64,000 nt of DNA from Opacimonas sp002292215 (lineage in GTDB: Bacteria > Pseudomonadota > Gammaproteobacteria > Enterobacterales > Alteromonadaceae): contig OX044360.1 of the NCBI GenBank assembly GCA_943846745.1, positions 1,302,001-1,366,000 of the forward strand. The letters are read 5' to 3'. The translations under genes and the position numbers were made by a program. This document shows, in pieces, positions 1-7,514 of this stretch. Below the pieces are notes generated by a model that saw nothing but the letters and a program-made list of their open reading frames with translations, was not told where the DNA came from and did no database searches. The number at the start of each line of letters is the position of its first letter. Positions within the stretch are counted from its first letter, which is position 1.

Positions 1-563
1 GAGCTGATATTGAGTGGTCAGCGGGTATTCGGCGACTACAAGGTATTGATGAAACTGCTTTAATAGCTGGGATCAGCGTGCCATTGTTTCAACAAAAACG
101 AAACCTAGGTGAATACGAGGCGCAAAAAGCTCGCCTTGATGCAATAGAATTCCAAAAACAGAGTAATGTGCGCAGTCTATTGCATTCAGTTAATCAGGCC
201 TTAGGTGAGCACACTCGCGGATTATTAAAGGTTGACGCTATCCAACAAACTGTCATACCGCCTCTTACAGAAGCCTTGGATTTAGTCGAAAGCGCCTATT
301 TAGATGGCCGGTTTAGCTATTTGGAGTGGGTATCTACTCGACAAGAATTCTTAAATACGCGCCTGACATTAATTGACGCGGCGTCTCAAGTGCACCTAAG
401 CAAAACAGAAATTGAAACGCTTACCGGTCTTGCACTTAAGGCTCCACAAAGTAGCACTGCAAAAACGGATACTGCAAAGAGCAACGCTTCCAAAAAGCTA
501 GCGCACAACATCACTATGCAGCAGCCATCAAACATTTCGATAAGAAGTAACGAACATGAATAA
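1..563 (+). CDS. czcC: CzcC-like outer-membrane efflux factor, C-terminal part (truncated by window start)
   Basis: The frame is open from base 3, so the gene begins before the window; about 186 residues are visible. The visible protein looks like the C-terminal half of a TolC/CzcC-type outer-membrane factor: a polar, heptad-like helical stretch (QQKRNLGEYEAQKARLDA), then a helix pair ending in a segment typical of the family (LVESAYLDGRFSYLEWVSTRQ). The last 50 residues are low-complexity Ser/Ala/Lys. In the family this trimeric channel carries metal ions from the periplasmic adaptor across the outer membrane. The stop overlaps the start of the adaptor gene by 8 bases, so the genes are probably translationally coupled. 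The assignment rests partly on the czcB and czcA genes that follow. Confidence 0.85.
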   Translation, partial: ADIEWSAGIRRLQGIDETALIAGISVPLFQQKRNLGEYEAQKARLDAIEFQKQSNVRSLLHSVNQALGEHTRGLLKVDAIQQTVIPPLTEALDLVESAYLDGRFSYLEWVSTRQEFLNTRLTLIDAASQVHLSKTEIETLTGLALKAPQSSTAKTDTAKSNASKKLAHNITMQQPSNISIRSNEHE

Positions 564-1503
564 ATTTACTCAATTAAAAACATTCACAATATTAAAAGTA
601 CTCGTTCTAAGCGTCACGCTAATGATGATACAAGGTCCGTTAATCGCTGGAGACAAACATGAAGATGGCGATTCTCATGAGGATGATAAACACGCTGGTG
701 AACTCGTTACTATGAGCGACGAGACTGCTATGCAAAATGGGATTACCACCACAAATGTCATTGCTGGCGACATTGCACTCTCGACCACACTTTATGGCCG
801 AATAAGTGCAGATCCTGCTTCTTTGAGTCATATCAGAGCGCGTTTTGACGGTGTGATCAAAGATGTCAAAGTCAACATTGGCGACACAGTTAAAAAAGGA
901 GATGTTTTAGCGGTCGTAGAGTCAAGTGAGAGTTTAAAAAGCTACTCAATTACATCTCCATTTGATGGCAACGTAATAGCTCGGCATGCCAACAATGGTG
1001 AGTTATCAAACGGACAAGTACTTTTTTCCTTAGCCAACTACAAGGATGTGTGGGCACAATTAACCGTGTTCTCGCAGCACCTCGGCAAAATTAACGTCGG
1101 ACAAGCTGTTGAATTAAGGCATGCAAACTTTGATCAGCTATCTGAAATTGCCTACCTGACGCCATCTGCCGATAGTAGTCCGCATTCGCTTGCCAATGTC
1201 ACTGTTGACAATAGCAGTGGCTATTGGCCATTAGGCACCTTGGTAAAAGCGCAGGTAACGACAGCCACCAAGGCCGTAAGTCACATGGTGCCTGTGACTG
1301 CCGTGCAAGAGTATGAAGACAAGCAAGTGGTATTTGTTAACCATGATAATGAATATAAACCACGACCCGTGCAGCTCGGTGTAACTGATGGTCGCTATAT
1401 TGAAGTCATAAGCGGCATTGAAATAGGTGAGCGTGTGGTGGCTACCAATAGTTATCTGATCAAAGCAGATCTGGAAAAATCAGAGGCCGGTCATGACCAT
1501 TAA
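556..1503 (+). CDS. czcB: CzcB-like RND efflux periplasmic adaptor
   Basis: A 315-residue membrane-fusion protein of a heavy-metal RND pump. Residues 10-31 form a hydrophobic signal or anchor segment. It is followed by a His/Asp/Glu-rich stretch (HEDGDSHEDDKHAGE, about 35-49) and a terminal HDH, both plausible metal-binding tracts. The middle has the split biotinyl-lipoyl-like hairpin (KVNIGDTVKKGDVLAVVE, then TSPFDGNVIARHANNGE), with beta-barrel and membrane-proximal domains after it. In the family it links the inner-membrane pump to the outer-membrane channel and may pass metal to the pump. It overlaps czcC by 8 bases and lies 60 bases before czcA. Metal specificity cannot be read from sequence; Co/Zn/Cd is the usual range. 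Confidence 0.88.
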   Translation: MNKFTQLKTFTILKVLVLSVTLMMIQGPLIAGDKHEDGDSHEDDKHAGELVTMSDETAMQNGITTTNVIAGDIALSTTLYGRISADPASLSHIRARFDGVIKDVKVNIGDTVKKGDVLAVVESSESLKSYSITSPFDGNVIARHANNGELSNGQVLFSLANYKDVWAQLTVFSQHLGKINVGQAVELRHANFDQLSEIAYLTPSADSSPHSLANVTVDNSSGYWPLGTLVKAQVTTATKAVSHMVPVTAVQEYEDKQVVFVNHDNEYKPRPVQLGVTDGRYIEVISGIEIGERVVATNSYLIKADLEKSEAGHDH

Positions 1504-1563
1504 TGCCTCAATACAACCCGAATATGCATCTTTGCTACTGCAAGGTTTTAAGGGAGGCTTAAC

Positions 1564-4500
1564 ATGCTAGCTTCCATTATTCGCACTGCAATAGACAGGC
1601 GCGGTATATTTTTGATGCTGAGTTTTTTAGTCATTGGTTTTGGCTTATTTAGTTATCAAAAGCTACCCATTGACGCCGTACCCGATATCACCAATGTCCA
1701 AGTTCAAATAAATACACAAGCAACTGGTTATTCGCCGCTTGAAACCGAGCAGCGCATCACCTTTTTGGTAGAAAACGCCCTAGCGGGTTTGCCAAACTTG
1801 GATTATACCCGTTCACTTTCTCGTTATGGTTTGTCTCAAGTGACCGCCGTATTTGAAGAAGGCACCGACCTGTATTTTGCCAGAAACCTCATTAATGAGC
1901 GGATAGGCATTATTAAAAGTCAGCTACCCGAGGGTATCGAACCAGAAATGGGGCCTATTGCCACGGGTTTGGGTGAAATCTACATGTACACACTCAGCGC
2001 TGAGCCGGGCACATTGACGGCTGACGGCAGAGACTTTGATGCGATGGCACTACGAGAACTGCATGACTGGGTGGTAGAACCTCAACTCGCTTTAGTAAAA
2101 GGAATAACAGAGGTTAACGCTATTGGCGGCTTTACCAAGCAATATCATGTGAATCCTGATCCTCAACGTATGCTTAATTATAGTGTGAGCACCGACGATC
2201 TGCTACGGGCATTGGAGCGAAATAATGCCAATCAAGGTGCCGGCTATATCGAACGTAACGGTCAACAGATACTGGTGCGCTCTCAAGCGCAGCTGGCCAC
2301 AATTGAAGATATTGGTAATGTAGTAGTAACACTCACTAACCAATCTCCAGTGACCGTTAACGATATTGCCGAGGTGGCTATTGGCAAAGAGCTTCGAACG
2401 GGGGCTGCGACACGAGAGGGTAAGGAAACCGTCTTAGGCACTGCCATGATGCTCATTGGTGAAAATAGTCGTGCTGTGGCCTTGGCAGTGGCTGACAAAG
2501 TGGATGAAATCCAAGCTAGCTTGCCCGAAGGTGTGGTAATAGAAACTGTCTACGATCGCACCGCGCTGGTAGATAAAGCCATCAATACCGTCCGTAAAAA
2601 TCTCGTTGAAGGCGCATTACTGGTGATTGTGGTGTTGTTTCTTCTGCTTGGGAATATAAGAGCCGCTATTATTACCGCCGCTGTGATACCGTTTGCTATG
2701 CTCGCCACAATAACAGGGATGGTGCAAACAGGCGTGAGCGCAAACTTAATGAGCTTAGGAGCGTTAGACTTCGGGTTAATTGTAGATGGTGCGGTTATCA
2801 TCGTTGAAAATTGCATTAGGCGCTTAAGTGAAGCGCAGAGGCGAACTGGCTCAGTGCTGCCCATCAAGGAAAGGCTTGAAGTTGTGTATGAGGCAACCAA
2901 CGAAATAATACGTCCAAGTTTATTCGGCGTGATGATTATTACAATCGTGTATATCCCTATTTTCAGTTTAACAGGGGTAGAAGGAAAGATGTTTCACCCG
3001 ATGGCGGCCACCGTTATCTTGGCATTACTTGCTGCGATGGTGTTTTCTATCACTATCGTGCCAGCAGCCGTTGCGATGTTTATGTCGGGTAAAGTCAGTG
3101 AAAAAGAGAGCCCAATCATAGTAGGGGCGAAATCGGTGTATCGCCCTGTTCTTTTATGGGCGCTGAAACTACGTTGGTTGGTAATAGGCTCAGCGACGTT
3201 ATTGGTTATTGTGAGCGTTTGGCTTGGCATGCGTCTTGGCTCTGAATTTATTCCTCAACTTGATGAGGGTGATATCGCCTTGCACGCCATGCGAGTCCCG
3301 GGTACTGGCATTGAGCAAGCCGTGGATATGCAAAAAAGGCTTGAAGACGTCATTATGCAGTACCCACAAGTGAGCACTGTCTTTGCTAAAACCGGCACGG
3401 CAGAAGTTGCTACAGATGCGATGCCGCCCAACGTTACGGACACGTTTGTGATGTTGAAACCCACCGACCAATGGCCAGATCCTACTTTATCTAAAGCCGA
3501 ATTTGTCGAACAAATGGAGCGTGAGCTTCAAAGCGTGCCCGGCAATAATTACGAGTTTACTCAACCTATCCAAATGCGATTTAACGAGTTAATTAGTGGC
3601 GTTAGGGCTGACTTAGGCATAAAAATATATGGTGACGATTTGAATAAACTGCGCGATTCGGCCAGTGATATATTAGCGGTACTGCAAGATATACCCGGCG
3701 CTGCGGATGCACGCGTTGAGCAAGTTGATGAGATTCCTATCTTTACCGTGAATCCCAAACCTTATGCTTTAGCACGTTACAATTTGGATGTCACTGACCT
3801 GCAAACTTGGTTAAGCGCATCGATTGGCGGCAAAGAAGCAGGCTTGATATTCGAGGGCGACAGGCGATTCGAGATAGTCGTTCGCTACTCAGAGGATATT
3901 CGCAATAATCTTGATACGCTAGGCAGCATACCTATTATGACTGGGAATGGTGATTATGTGCCAATAGCAGAAGTTGCAACACTTGAATATGCCAGTATAC
4001 CCAGCCAAATTAGCCGAGAAAATGGTAAGCGCCGGATTGTGGTAACGGCGAATGTAAGAGAGCGCGATCTAGGCTCGTTTGTTACTGAAGCAAAAATGCA
4101 GATAGCAGAAAATGTTGTATTACCAAGTGGGTATTGGGTGGACTATGGCGGCACGTTCGAGCAGCTTGAAAGTGCGAGTCAGCGATTGAGCCTTGTTGTC
4201 CCAGCGACGCTTTTCTTAATTCTTGCATTGCTAGTCATTGCCTTTGGTTCGGTGAAAGATGCACTGATAATTTTCACTGGCGTGCCTTTAGCATTAACGG
4301 GTGGCATTTTCGCGTTATGGTTGAGAGACATGCCCTTGTCTATATCAGCAGGCGTTGGTTTTATTGCGCTGTCTGGCATTGCTGTGCTTAACGGTTTGGT
4401 TATGTTGTCGTTTATCCGTCAAAGGCTGGAAGAGACAGGAGAGTTAATTAACGCTATTGTTGATGGTGCATTAACGCGTTTGCGGCCGGTACTGATGACG

Positions 4501-4674
4501 GCATTGGTTGCTAGCCTTGGTTTTGTGCCAATGGCGCTGAATGTAGGGACGGGAGCAGAAGTACAGCGACCACTAGCGACGGTTGTTATCGGTGGAATAA
4601 TATCGTCAACACTTTTAACGCTGATAGTGTTGCCTGTGTTATACCGATTAGTTCATAGCAAAGCGAATTCATAG
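1564..4674 (+). CDS. czcA: CzcA-like heavy-metal RND efflux pump
   Basis: A 1036-residue proton-driven inner-membrane transporter of the HME-RND family, normal length for CzcA/CusA. It has the typical RND plan: one N-terminal TM helix, a large periplasmic loop, six TM helices, a second periplasmic loop, and five TM helices. TM4 contains DFGLIVDGAVIIVEN with acidic residues D402, D408 and E415, the same positions as the proton-relay residues described for CzcA of Cupriavidus. A strong ribosome-binding site (AAGGGAGG, 1550-1557) lies six bases before the ATG. It is the last gene of the czcCBA unit and is followed by a hairpin. It gives resistance to divalent cations such as Co, Zn or Cd; which one is not decided here. 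Confidence 0.93.
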   Translation: MLASIIRTAIDRRGIFLMLSFLVIGFGLFSYQKLPIDAVPDITNVQVQINTQATGYSPLETEQRITFLVENALAGLPNLDYTRSLSRYGLSQVTAVFEEGTDLYFARNLINERIGIIKSQLPEGIEPEMGPIATGLGEIYMYTLSAEPGTLTADGRDFDAMALRELHDWVVEPQLALVKGITEVNAIGGFTKQYHVNPDPQRMLNYSVSTDDLLRALERNNANQGAGYIERNGQQILVRSQAQLATIEDIGNVVVTLTNQSPVTVNDIAEVAIGKELRTGAATREGKETVLGTAMMLIGENSRAVALAVADKVDEIQASLPEGVVIETVYDRTALVDKAINTVRKNLVEGALLVIVVLFLLLGNIRAAIITAAVIPFAMLATITGMVQTGVSANLMSLGALDFGLIVDGAVIIVENCIRRLSEAQRRTGSVLPIKERLEVVYEATNEIIRPSLFGVMIITIVYIPIFSLTGVEGKMFHPMAATVILALLAAMVFSITIVPAAVAMFMSGKVSEKESPIIVGAKSVYRPVLLWALKLRWLVIGSATLLVIVSVWLGMRLGSEFIPQLDEGDIALHAMRVPGTGIEQAVDMQKRLEDVIMQYPQVSTVFAKTGTAEVATDAMPPNVTDTFVMLKPTDQWPDPTLSKAEFVEQMERELQSVPGNNYEFTQPIQMRFNELISGVRADLGIKIYGDDLNKLRDSASDILAVLQDIPGAADARVEQVDEIPIFTVNPKPYALARYNLDVTDLQTWLSASIGGKEAGLIFEGDRRFEIVVRYSEDIRNNLDTLGSIPIMTGNGDYVPIAEVATLEYASIPSQISRENGKRRIVVTANVRERDLGSFVTEAKMQIAENVVLPSGYWVDYGGTFEQLESASQRLSLVVPATLFLILALLVIAFGSVKDALIIFTGVPLALTGGIFALWLRDMPLSISAGVGFIALSGIAVLNGLVMLSFIRQRLEETGELINAIVDGALTRLRPVLMTALVASLGFVPMALNVGTGAEVQRPLATVVIGGIISSTLLTLIVLPVLYRLVHSKANS

Positions 4675-4681
4675 TACTCAC

Positions 4682-4709
4682 GGGCACTAATGTTGTTTCA
4701 TTAGTGCCC
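4682..4709 (+). terminator. Hairpin after czcA
   Basis: A perfect 11-bp inverted repeat (GGGCACTAATG and CATTAGTGCCC) with a six-base loop begins seven bases after the czcA stop. The U-rich tail is weak (AGTTCTATATA), so termination may be inefficient or Rho-assisted. Confidence 0.6.
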
Positions 4710-4783
4710 AGTTCTATATAAGGAAACGTCTTAGAGAGCTATCATCGTGATAAACTGAAAGATTAGAGTTGGGGCCATTTGTG

Positions 4784-4917
4784 AGGGATACAAAGAGAGT
4801 CCCTTGATGCTATCCCTAAGGGATACCTTAGAGTCCATTAAAGACCTATTGTTATTACCTCTTCTTATTCTTATTAAGTCCTAAACAGAGGAACATCTAT
4901 TCTTATCCTCAAGGATA
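4784..4917. repeat. Cluster of GGGATA/TATCCC inverted repeats in gene-free DNA
   Basis: The stretch 4675-5655 holds no convincing gene. Within it are AGGGATA (4784-4790), the perfect palindrome TATCCCTAAGGGATA (4811-4825) and TATCCT-CA-AGGATA (4904-4917); a further AGTATC/GATACT pair lies at 5085-5102. Several copies of a GGATA core in both orientations within 135 bases look like protein-binding sites. Their position just inside a tRNA-type att remnant would suit integrase arm-type or excisionase sites, but this is inference. Confidence 0.4.
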
Positions 4918-5143
4918 TATTGATAGCTTTTAAAGTAGCTCTGCATTAAGTTTCCCTGCTGACGGTACTCGTATTCTTTGAGTAAGTCTTTATTAGAAAT
5001 AAATATCTGAGTCTATAGGCCGGCTAACGATATTTTTATTCTTCGTCTTTAAGGTTCGATGGGAACGACACTTCGCTACGCCAAAGTATCACAAGAGATA
5101 CTCTGTGAAGCTTGTCAAATTGCAGCGATTCAAATCTGAAAAC

Positions 5144-5194
5144 AAAAGCCCCTATGCTTACTCATATCATATGGGTAGGTGGAGGGGCTTTTTT
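5144..5194. terminator. Long rho-independent terminator-like hairpin
   Basis: AAAAGCCCCT (5144-5153) pairs with AGGGGCTTTT (5183-5192); the loop region contains a further pairing segment (CTCATAT/ATATGGG). A run of T follows on the plus strand and a run of A precedes it, so it could stop transcription from either side. The nearest plus-strand gene, czcA, is 470 bases upstream. Confidence 0.7.
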
Positions 5195-5346
5195 ATTATT
5201 TTTTTCGCTTTTCCGCTGAGTACTTTTGGATATGCAGCATGGAATTGCTGTATTTCCGTTAACTTTCCGATGGTTACAAGGCGGAAAAAACAACATCAAA
5301 GTAATAAGCCATTGATTATACTAGTAATACAGTACCATTCAGCTTA

Positions 5347-5392
5347 GCTCATAATCGGCAGGTCCCCTGTTCAAGTCAGGGTCGGGCCACCA
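5347..5392 (+). other. tRNA 3'-end remnant, probable att site of an integrated element
   Basis: The sequence carries the 3' part of a tRNA: an anticodon-loop-like CTCATAA (5348-5354), TCGGC, a variable region, a perfect T-arm (CCCTG-TTCAAGT-CAGGG), then TCGGGCC, discriminator A and an encoded CCA (5390-5392). The matching 5' acceptor strand (GGCCCGA) and D-arm are absent upstream. The anticodon would be CAT, and the piece resembles tRNA-Ile2 or elongator tRNA-Met. Integrases that target tRNA genes leave such 3' duplicates at the element end distal to the intact tRNA. From its orientation, the element would lie to the left (with czc) and chromosomal DNA would resume at about 5393. An old internal deletion of a tRNA gene is the alternative: CTTAGCTCA at 5343-5351 resembles the 5' region of such a tRNA. 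Confidence 0.75.
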
Positions 5393-5655
5393 TTTCCACA
5401 TAGTTTTTAGCGTAATTGCCTACTAACATAAAAATTCAAAACCTCATTATATGAAAATCAACTTATTATCACGGTATTTGTGTCAGATAATTTTTCATAC
5501 TTGAAAAATTCAATTTATTGAAAATCTTTAACTCATTGTAATTATTGAATATAACAAAACTGGCACGCTTGGTGCTATATGCTTATTACACTATGAAGTC
5601 TCACTTTAGCAATTACCTTCCAACACTTTGTGAAGGGATAAAAAGGAATATCAAA

Positions 5656-6330
5656 ATGAAATTTAAGTTTTTGAAAGCAGCTTTTGCTGGTTTAGTTTTA
5701 ACTGTTAGTGGTTTGGCTAATGCTGGGCTCATAACCTATACTGATTGGACAGAATTTGATTCGTTAACCTTTGGATTAACCATAGAGAATTTCGAAGTGG
5801 GTCTGGGCAATAGTGATGTTTCAGGTGTAGGTTCTATCATTAATAGTGCCACCAACATCGGACCAATTACTACCGGCGAAATTTCATCAGGATTCAATCT
5901 AACTTCGATTCAAGGTGGTGAGATGGTTGCGCTTGGCGCAGGTATCGCTGGATTAACATCGAATGGCGTAGCGGTAAATTTATTTTCACAGGAAATGCGT
6001 TTGGATTTGCTGAGTCAATTTACTGCTGTAGGTTTCGACCTTTTAAGCACCACTACTGGCACTGTAGAAGCACAATTTTTTAATGCTAATTCAATGTTGG
6101 GCACTCTTATCCTTCCTGTTAGTGGTGTATTGAATTTTGGTGGAGCAATAGCATTTGGCGGTGATATTATTACTAGAGTCGACTTTGTTAATGAAATCCC
6201 TTCAGACCAGGGTATAATTATCGATAGACTAGCATTTGGAACAACAAGCGTACCAGAACCCTCCACCCTTGCCATCTTCGCACTCGGTCTGATTGGTTTA
6301 ACATCACGTCGATTTAATAAACACTCTTAA
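5656..6330 (+). CDS. PEP-CTERM sorting-signal protein
   Basis: A 224-residue secreted protein. The start at 5656 is chosen because AAAAGGA lies about eight bases before it and it opens directly into a signal peptide (MKFKFLKAAFAGLVLTVSG..ANA). The frame stays open upstream to 5545, but that extension has no signal peptide at its end. The C-terminus is a canonical PEP-CTERM tail: VPEP (about residue 200), a hydrophobic helix (TLAIFALGLIGL), then basic residues RR. In the family this tail is cut by an exosortase and the protein goes to the cell surface or exopolysaccharide. The central region is Gly/Thr/Ser-rich and probably beta-structured; I recognise no enzymatic domain. It is the first gene to the right of the tRNA remnant. 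No exosortase lies in the window. Confidence 0.85.
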   Translation: MKFKFLKAAFAGLVLTVSGLANAGLITYTDWTEFDSLTFGLTIENFEVGLGNSDVSGVGSIINSATNIGPITTGEISSGFNLTSIQGGEMVALGAGIAGLTSNGVAVNLFSQEMRLDLLSQFTAVGFDLLSTTTGTVEAQFFNANSMLGTLILPVSGVLNFGGAIAFGGDIITRVDFVNEIPSDQGIIIDRLAFGTTSVPEPSTLAIFALGLIGLTSRRFNKHS

Positions 6331-6354
6331 TCTAGTTAAAAACCATTCAATAAG

Positions 6355-6383
6355 CACCTGCCAATCGGTAGGTGTTTTTTTTT
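6355..6383 (+). terminator. Rho-independent terminator after the PEP-CTERM gene
   Basis: CACCTGCC (6355-6362) pairs with GGTAGGTG (6367-6374, one G-T pair) around an AATC loop, followed by nine or more T. It lies 24 bases after the stop codon. Confidence 0.85.
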
Positions 6384-6428
6384 GCGTGCTGTTTAGTAGT
6401 TATGTGTTGTATGGACTTCCCAGGTTTT

Positions 6429-6459
6429 GCTAAACACTTTTAGCAGTTACAATGTAACT
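6429..6459. other. Two back-to-back perfect stem-loops
   Basis: GCTAAA-CACT-TTTAGC (6429-6444) is followed immediately by AGTTAC-AAT-GTAACT (6445-6459). Neither has a T-tract. They lie in the 296-base gap before the HAD gene. Function is unknown; they could be operators or structured 5' leader RNA. Confidence 0.4.
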
Positions 6460-6626
6460 GACAATAGAGGTGTTTATAAGCTAATGGGCAAAAGGCTTGC
6501 GCTTGTAACAAGTGAGCACAAAAGTCACCTAGAACTCTCTAACTAAAAATTATTCTGTTTTATTCGAGCTTAATTGAACTTACAGCGTATAAATGATTAT
6601 TACCCTCAACAATTACAAGCACAATT

Positions 6627-7445
6627 ATGGATTTAGTATTTTTTGATCTAGACGGGACCTTATTAAATGGCTCCTCCTTACTGTCGCAATTTACCATAGA
6701 CACCCTAAGCCGAATGGACTCGAAAGGTATCGCCTACACGGTAGCCACTGGTCGCACGATGTTATCCGCTAGTCCGATTTTGGAGGGGCAGTTTTTATCC
6801 CTGCCGCATATTTATAATAATGGGGTGACGCTTTGGGATCCTAAGCGCCAAAGTATCGAGTTTGATAATTTACTCACCGAAAATGAGATTGATTTGATAT
6901 TAGCAAAGGCTCTCGAACATAATATTACGCCCTTTGTAAATACCGTAGAAAATCACCATCATGTTATTTATCACAGCCAGCCACAGCATCAGATTGAAAA
7001 GGAGCTCATCACTAAATACTTTGCTCGTTCAAAGGCCACATTACTGCCATTAAATTCACTTGCTCATGACAGACCGGTAACAAACATCAGTATGATTGGT
7101 GAAAATGCTCATATTAAGACAATGTGGACACAGCTCAATCAGCACCCTCGCATTATCGCTTATTCAGGTCCAGCTCATGAGGGCAAGGAATATAGTTGGA
7201 TGGACGTACATCATTGCTTTGCAAATAAAGGCGCTGCGGTAGAAAAATTACGAGATGCATTAGGTGCCAAGAATGTTATCTGTTTTGGTGATAGTGAAAA
7301 TGATTTAAGTATGTTTGAGATCGCTGATGAATGCTATGCAACTGATAACGCAAAGGCCATGATCAAAGACAAAGCAACCAAGGTCATTGGCCATAATCAT
7401 GATGATGGAGTAGCAAAGTTTTTGACAGAACGGTTTGATTTGTGA
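6627..7445 (+). CDS. Cof-type HAD-superfamily (IIB) phosphatase
   Basis: A 272-residue cytosolic haloacid-dehalogenase hydrolase of the Cof/YidA/YbiV group. Motif I is DLDGT with nucleophile D7 and acid D9 (FFDLDGTLL). Motif II is probably the T of VATGRT. Motif IV is GDSENDLSMF (G221-D226), where the Asp pair binds Mg. A type IIB cap lies between motifs II and III. Members remove phosphate from sugar phosphates, nucleotides or cofactors such as FMN and PLP; the substrate cannot be predicted from sequence. It stands alone, convergent with katG, with a weak ribosome-binding site. Length and motif spacing are normal. Confidence 0.88.
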   Translation: MDLVFFDLDGTLLNGSSLLSQFTIDTLSRMDSKGIAYTVATGRTMLSASPILEGQFLSLPHIYNNGVTLWDPKRQSIEFDNLLTENEIDLILAKALEHNITPFVNTVENHHHVIYHSQPQHQIEKELITKYFARSKATLLPLNSLAHDRPVTNISMIGENAHIKTMWTQLNQHPRIIAYSGPAHEGKEYSWMDVHHCFANKGAAVEKLRDALGAKNVICFGDSENDLSMFEIADECYATDNAKAMIKDKATKVIGHNHDDGVAKFLTERFDL

Positions 7446-7461
7446 CTTGAAAGAATAAGAA

Positions 7462-7484
7462 CCCTTGCTTGCACAAGGGCTGCC
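7462..7484. terminator. Hairpin between convergent HAD and katG genes
   Basis: CCCTTG (7462-7467) pairs with CAAGGG (7474-7479) around a six-base loop. A short T-rich stretch follows on the plus strand. It is a plausible but weak terminator for the HAD gene. Confidence 0.45.
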
Positions 7485-7514
7485 TTTTATTCACAGTTCT
7501 CATTTGACAAATAA

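Noticed and set aside
5105..5347. 80-codon open frame in the gap after czcA
   Set aside because: It spans the long terminator-like hairpin, has no ribosome-binding site and no recognisable sequence.
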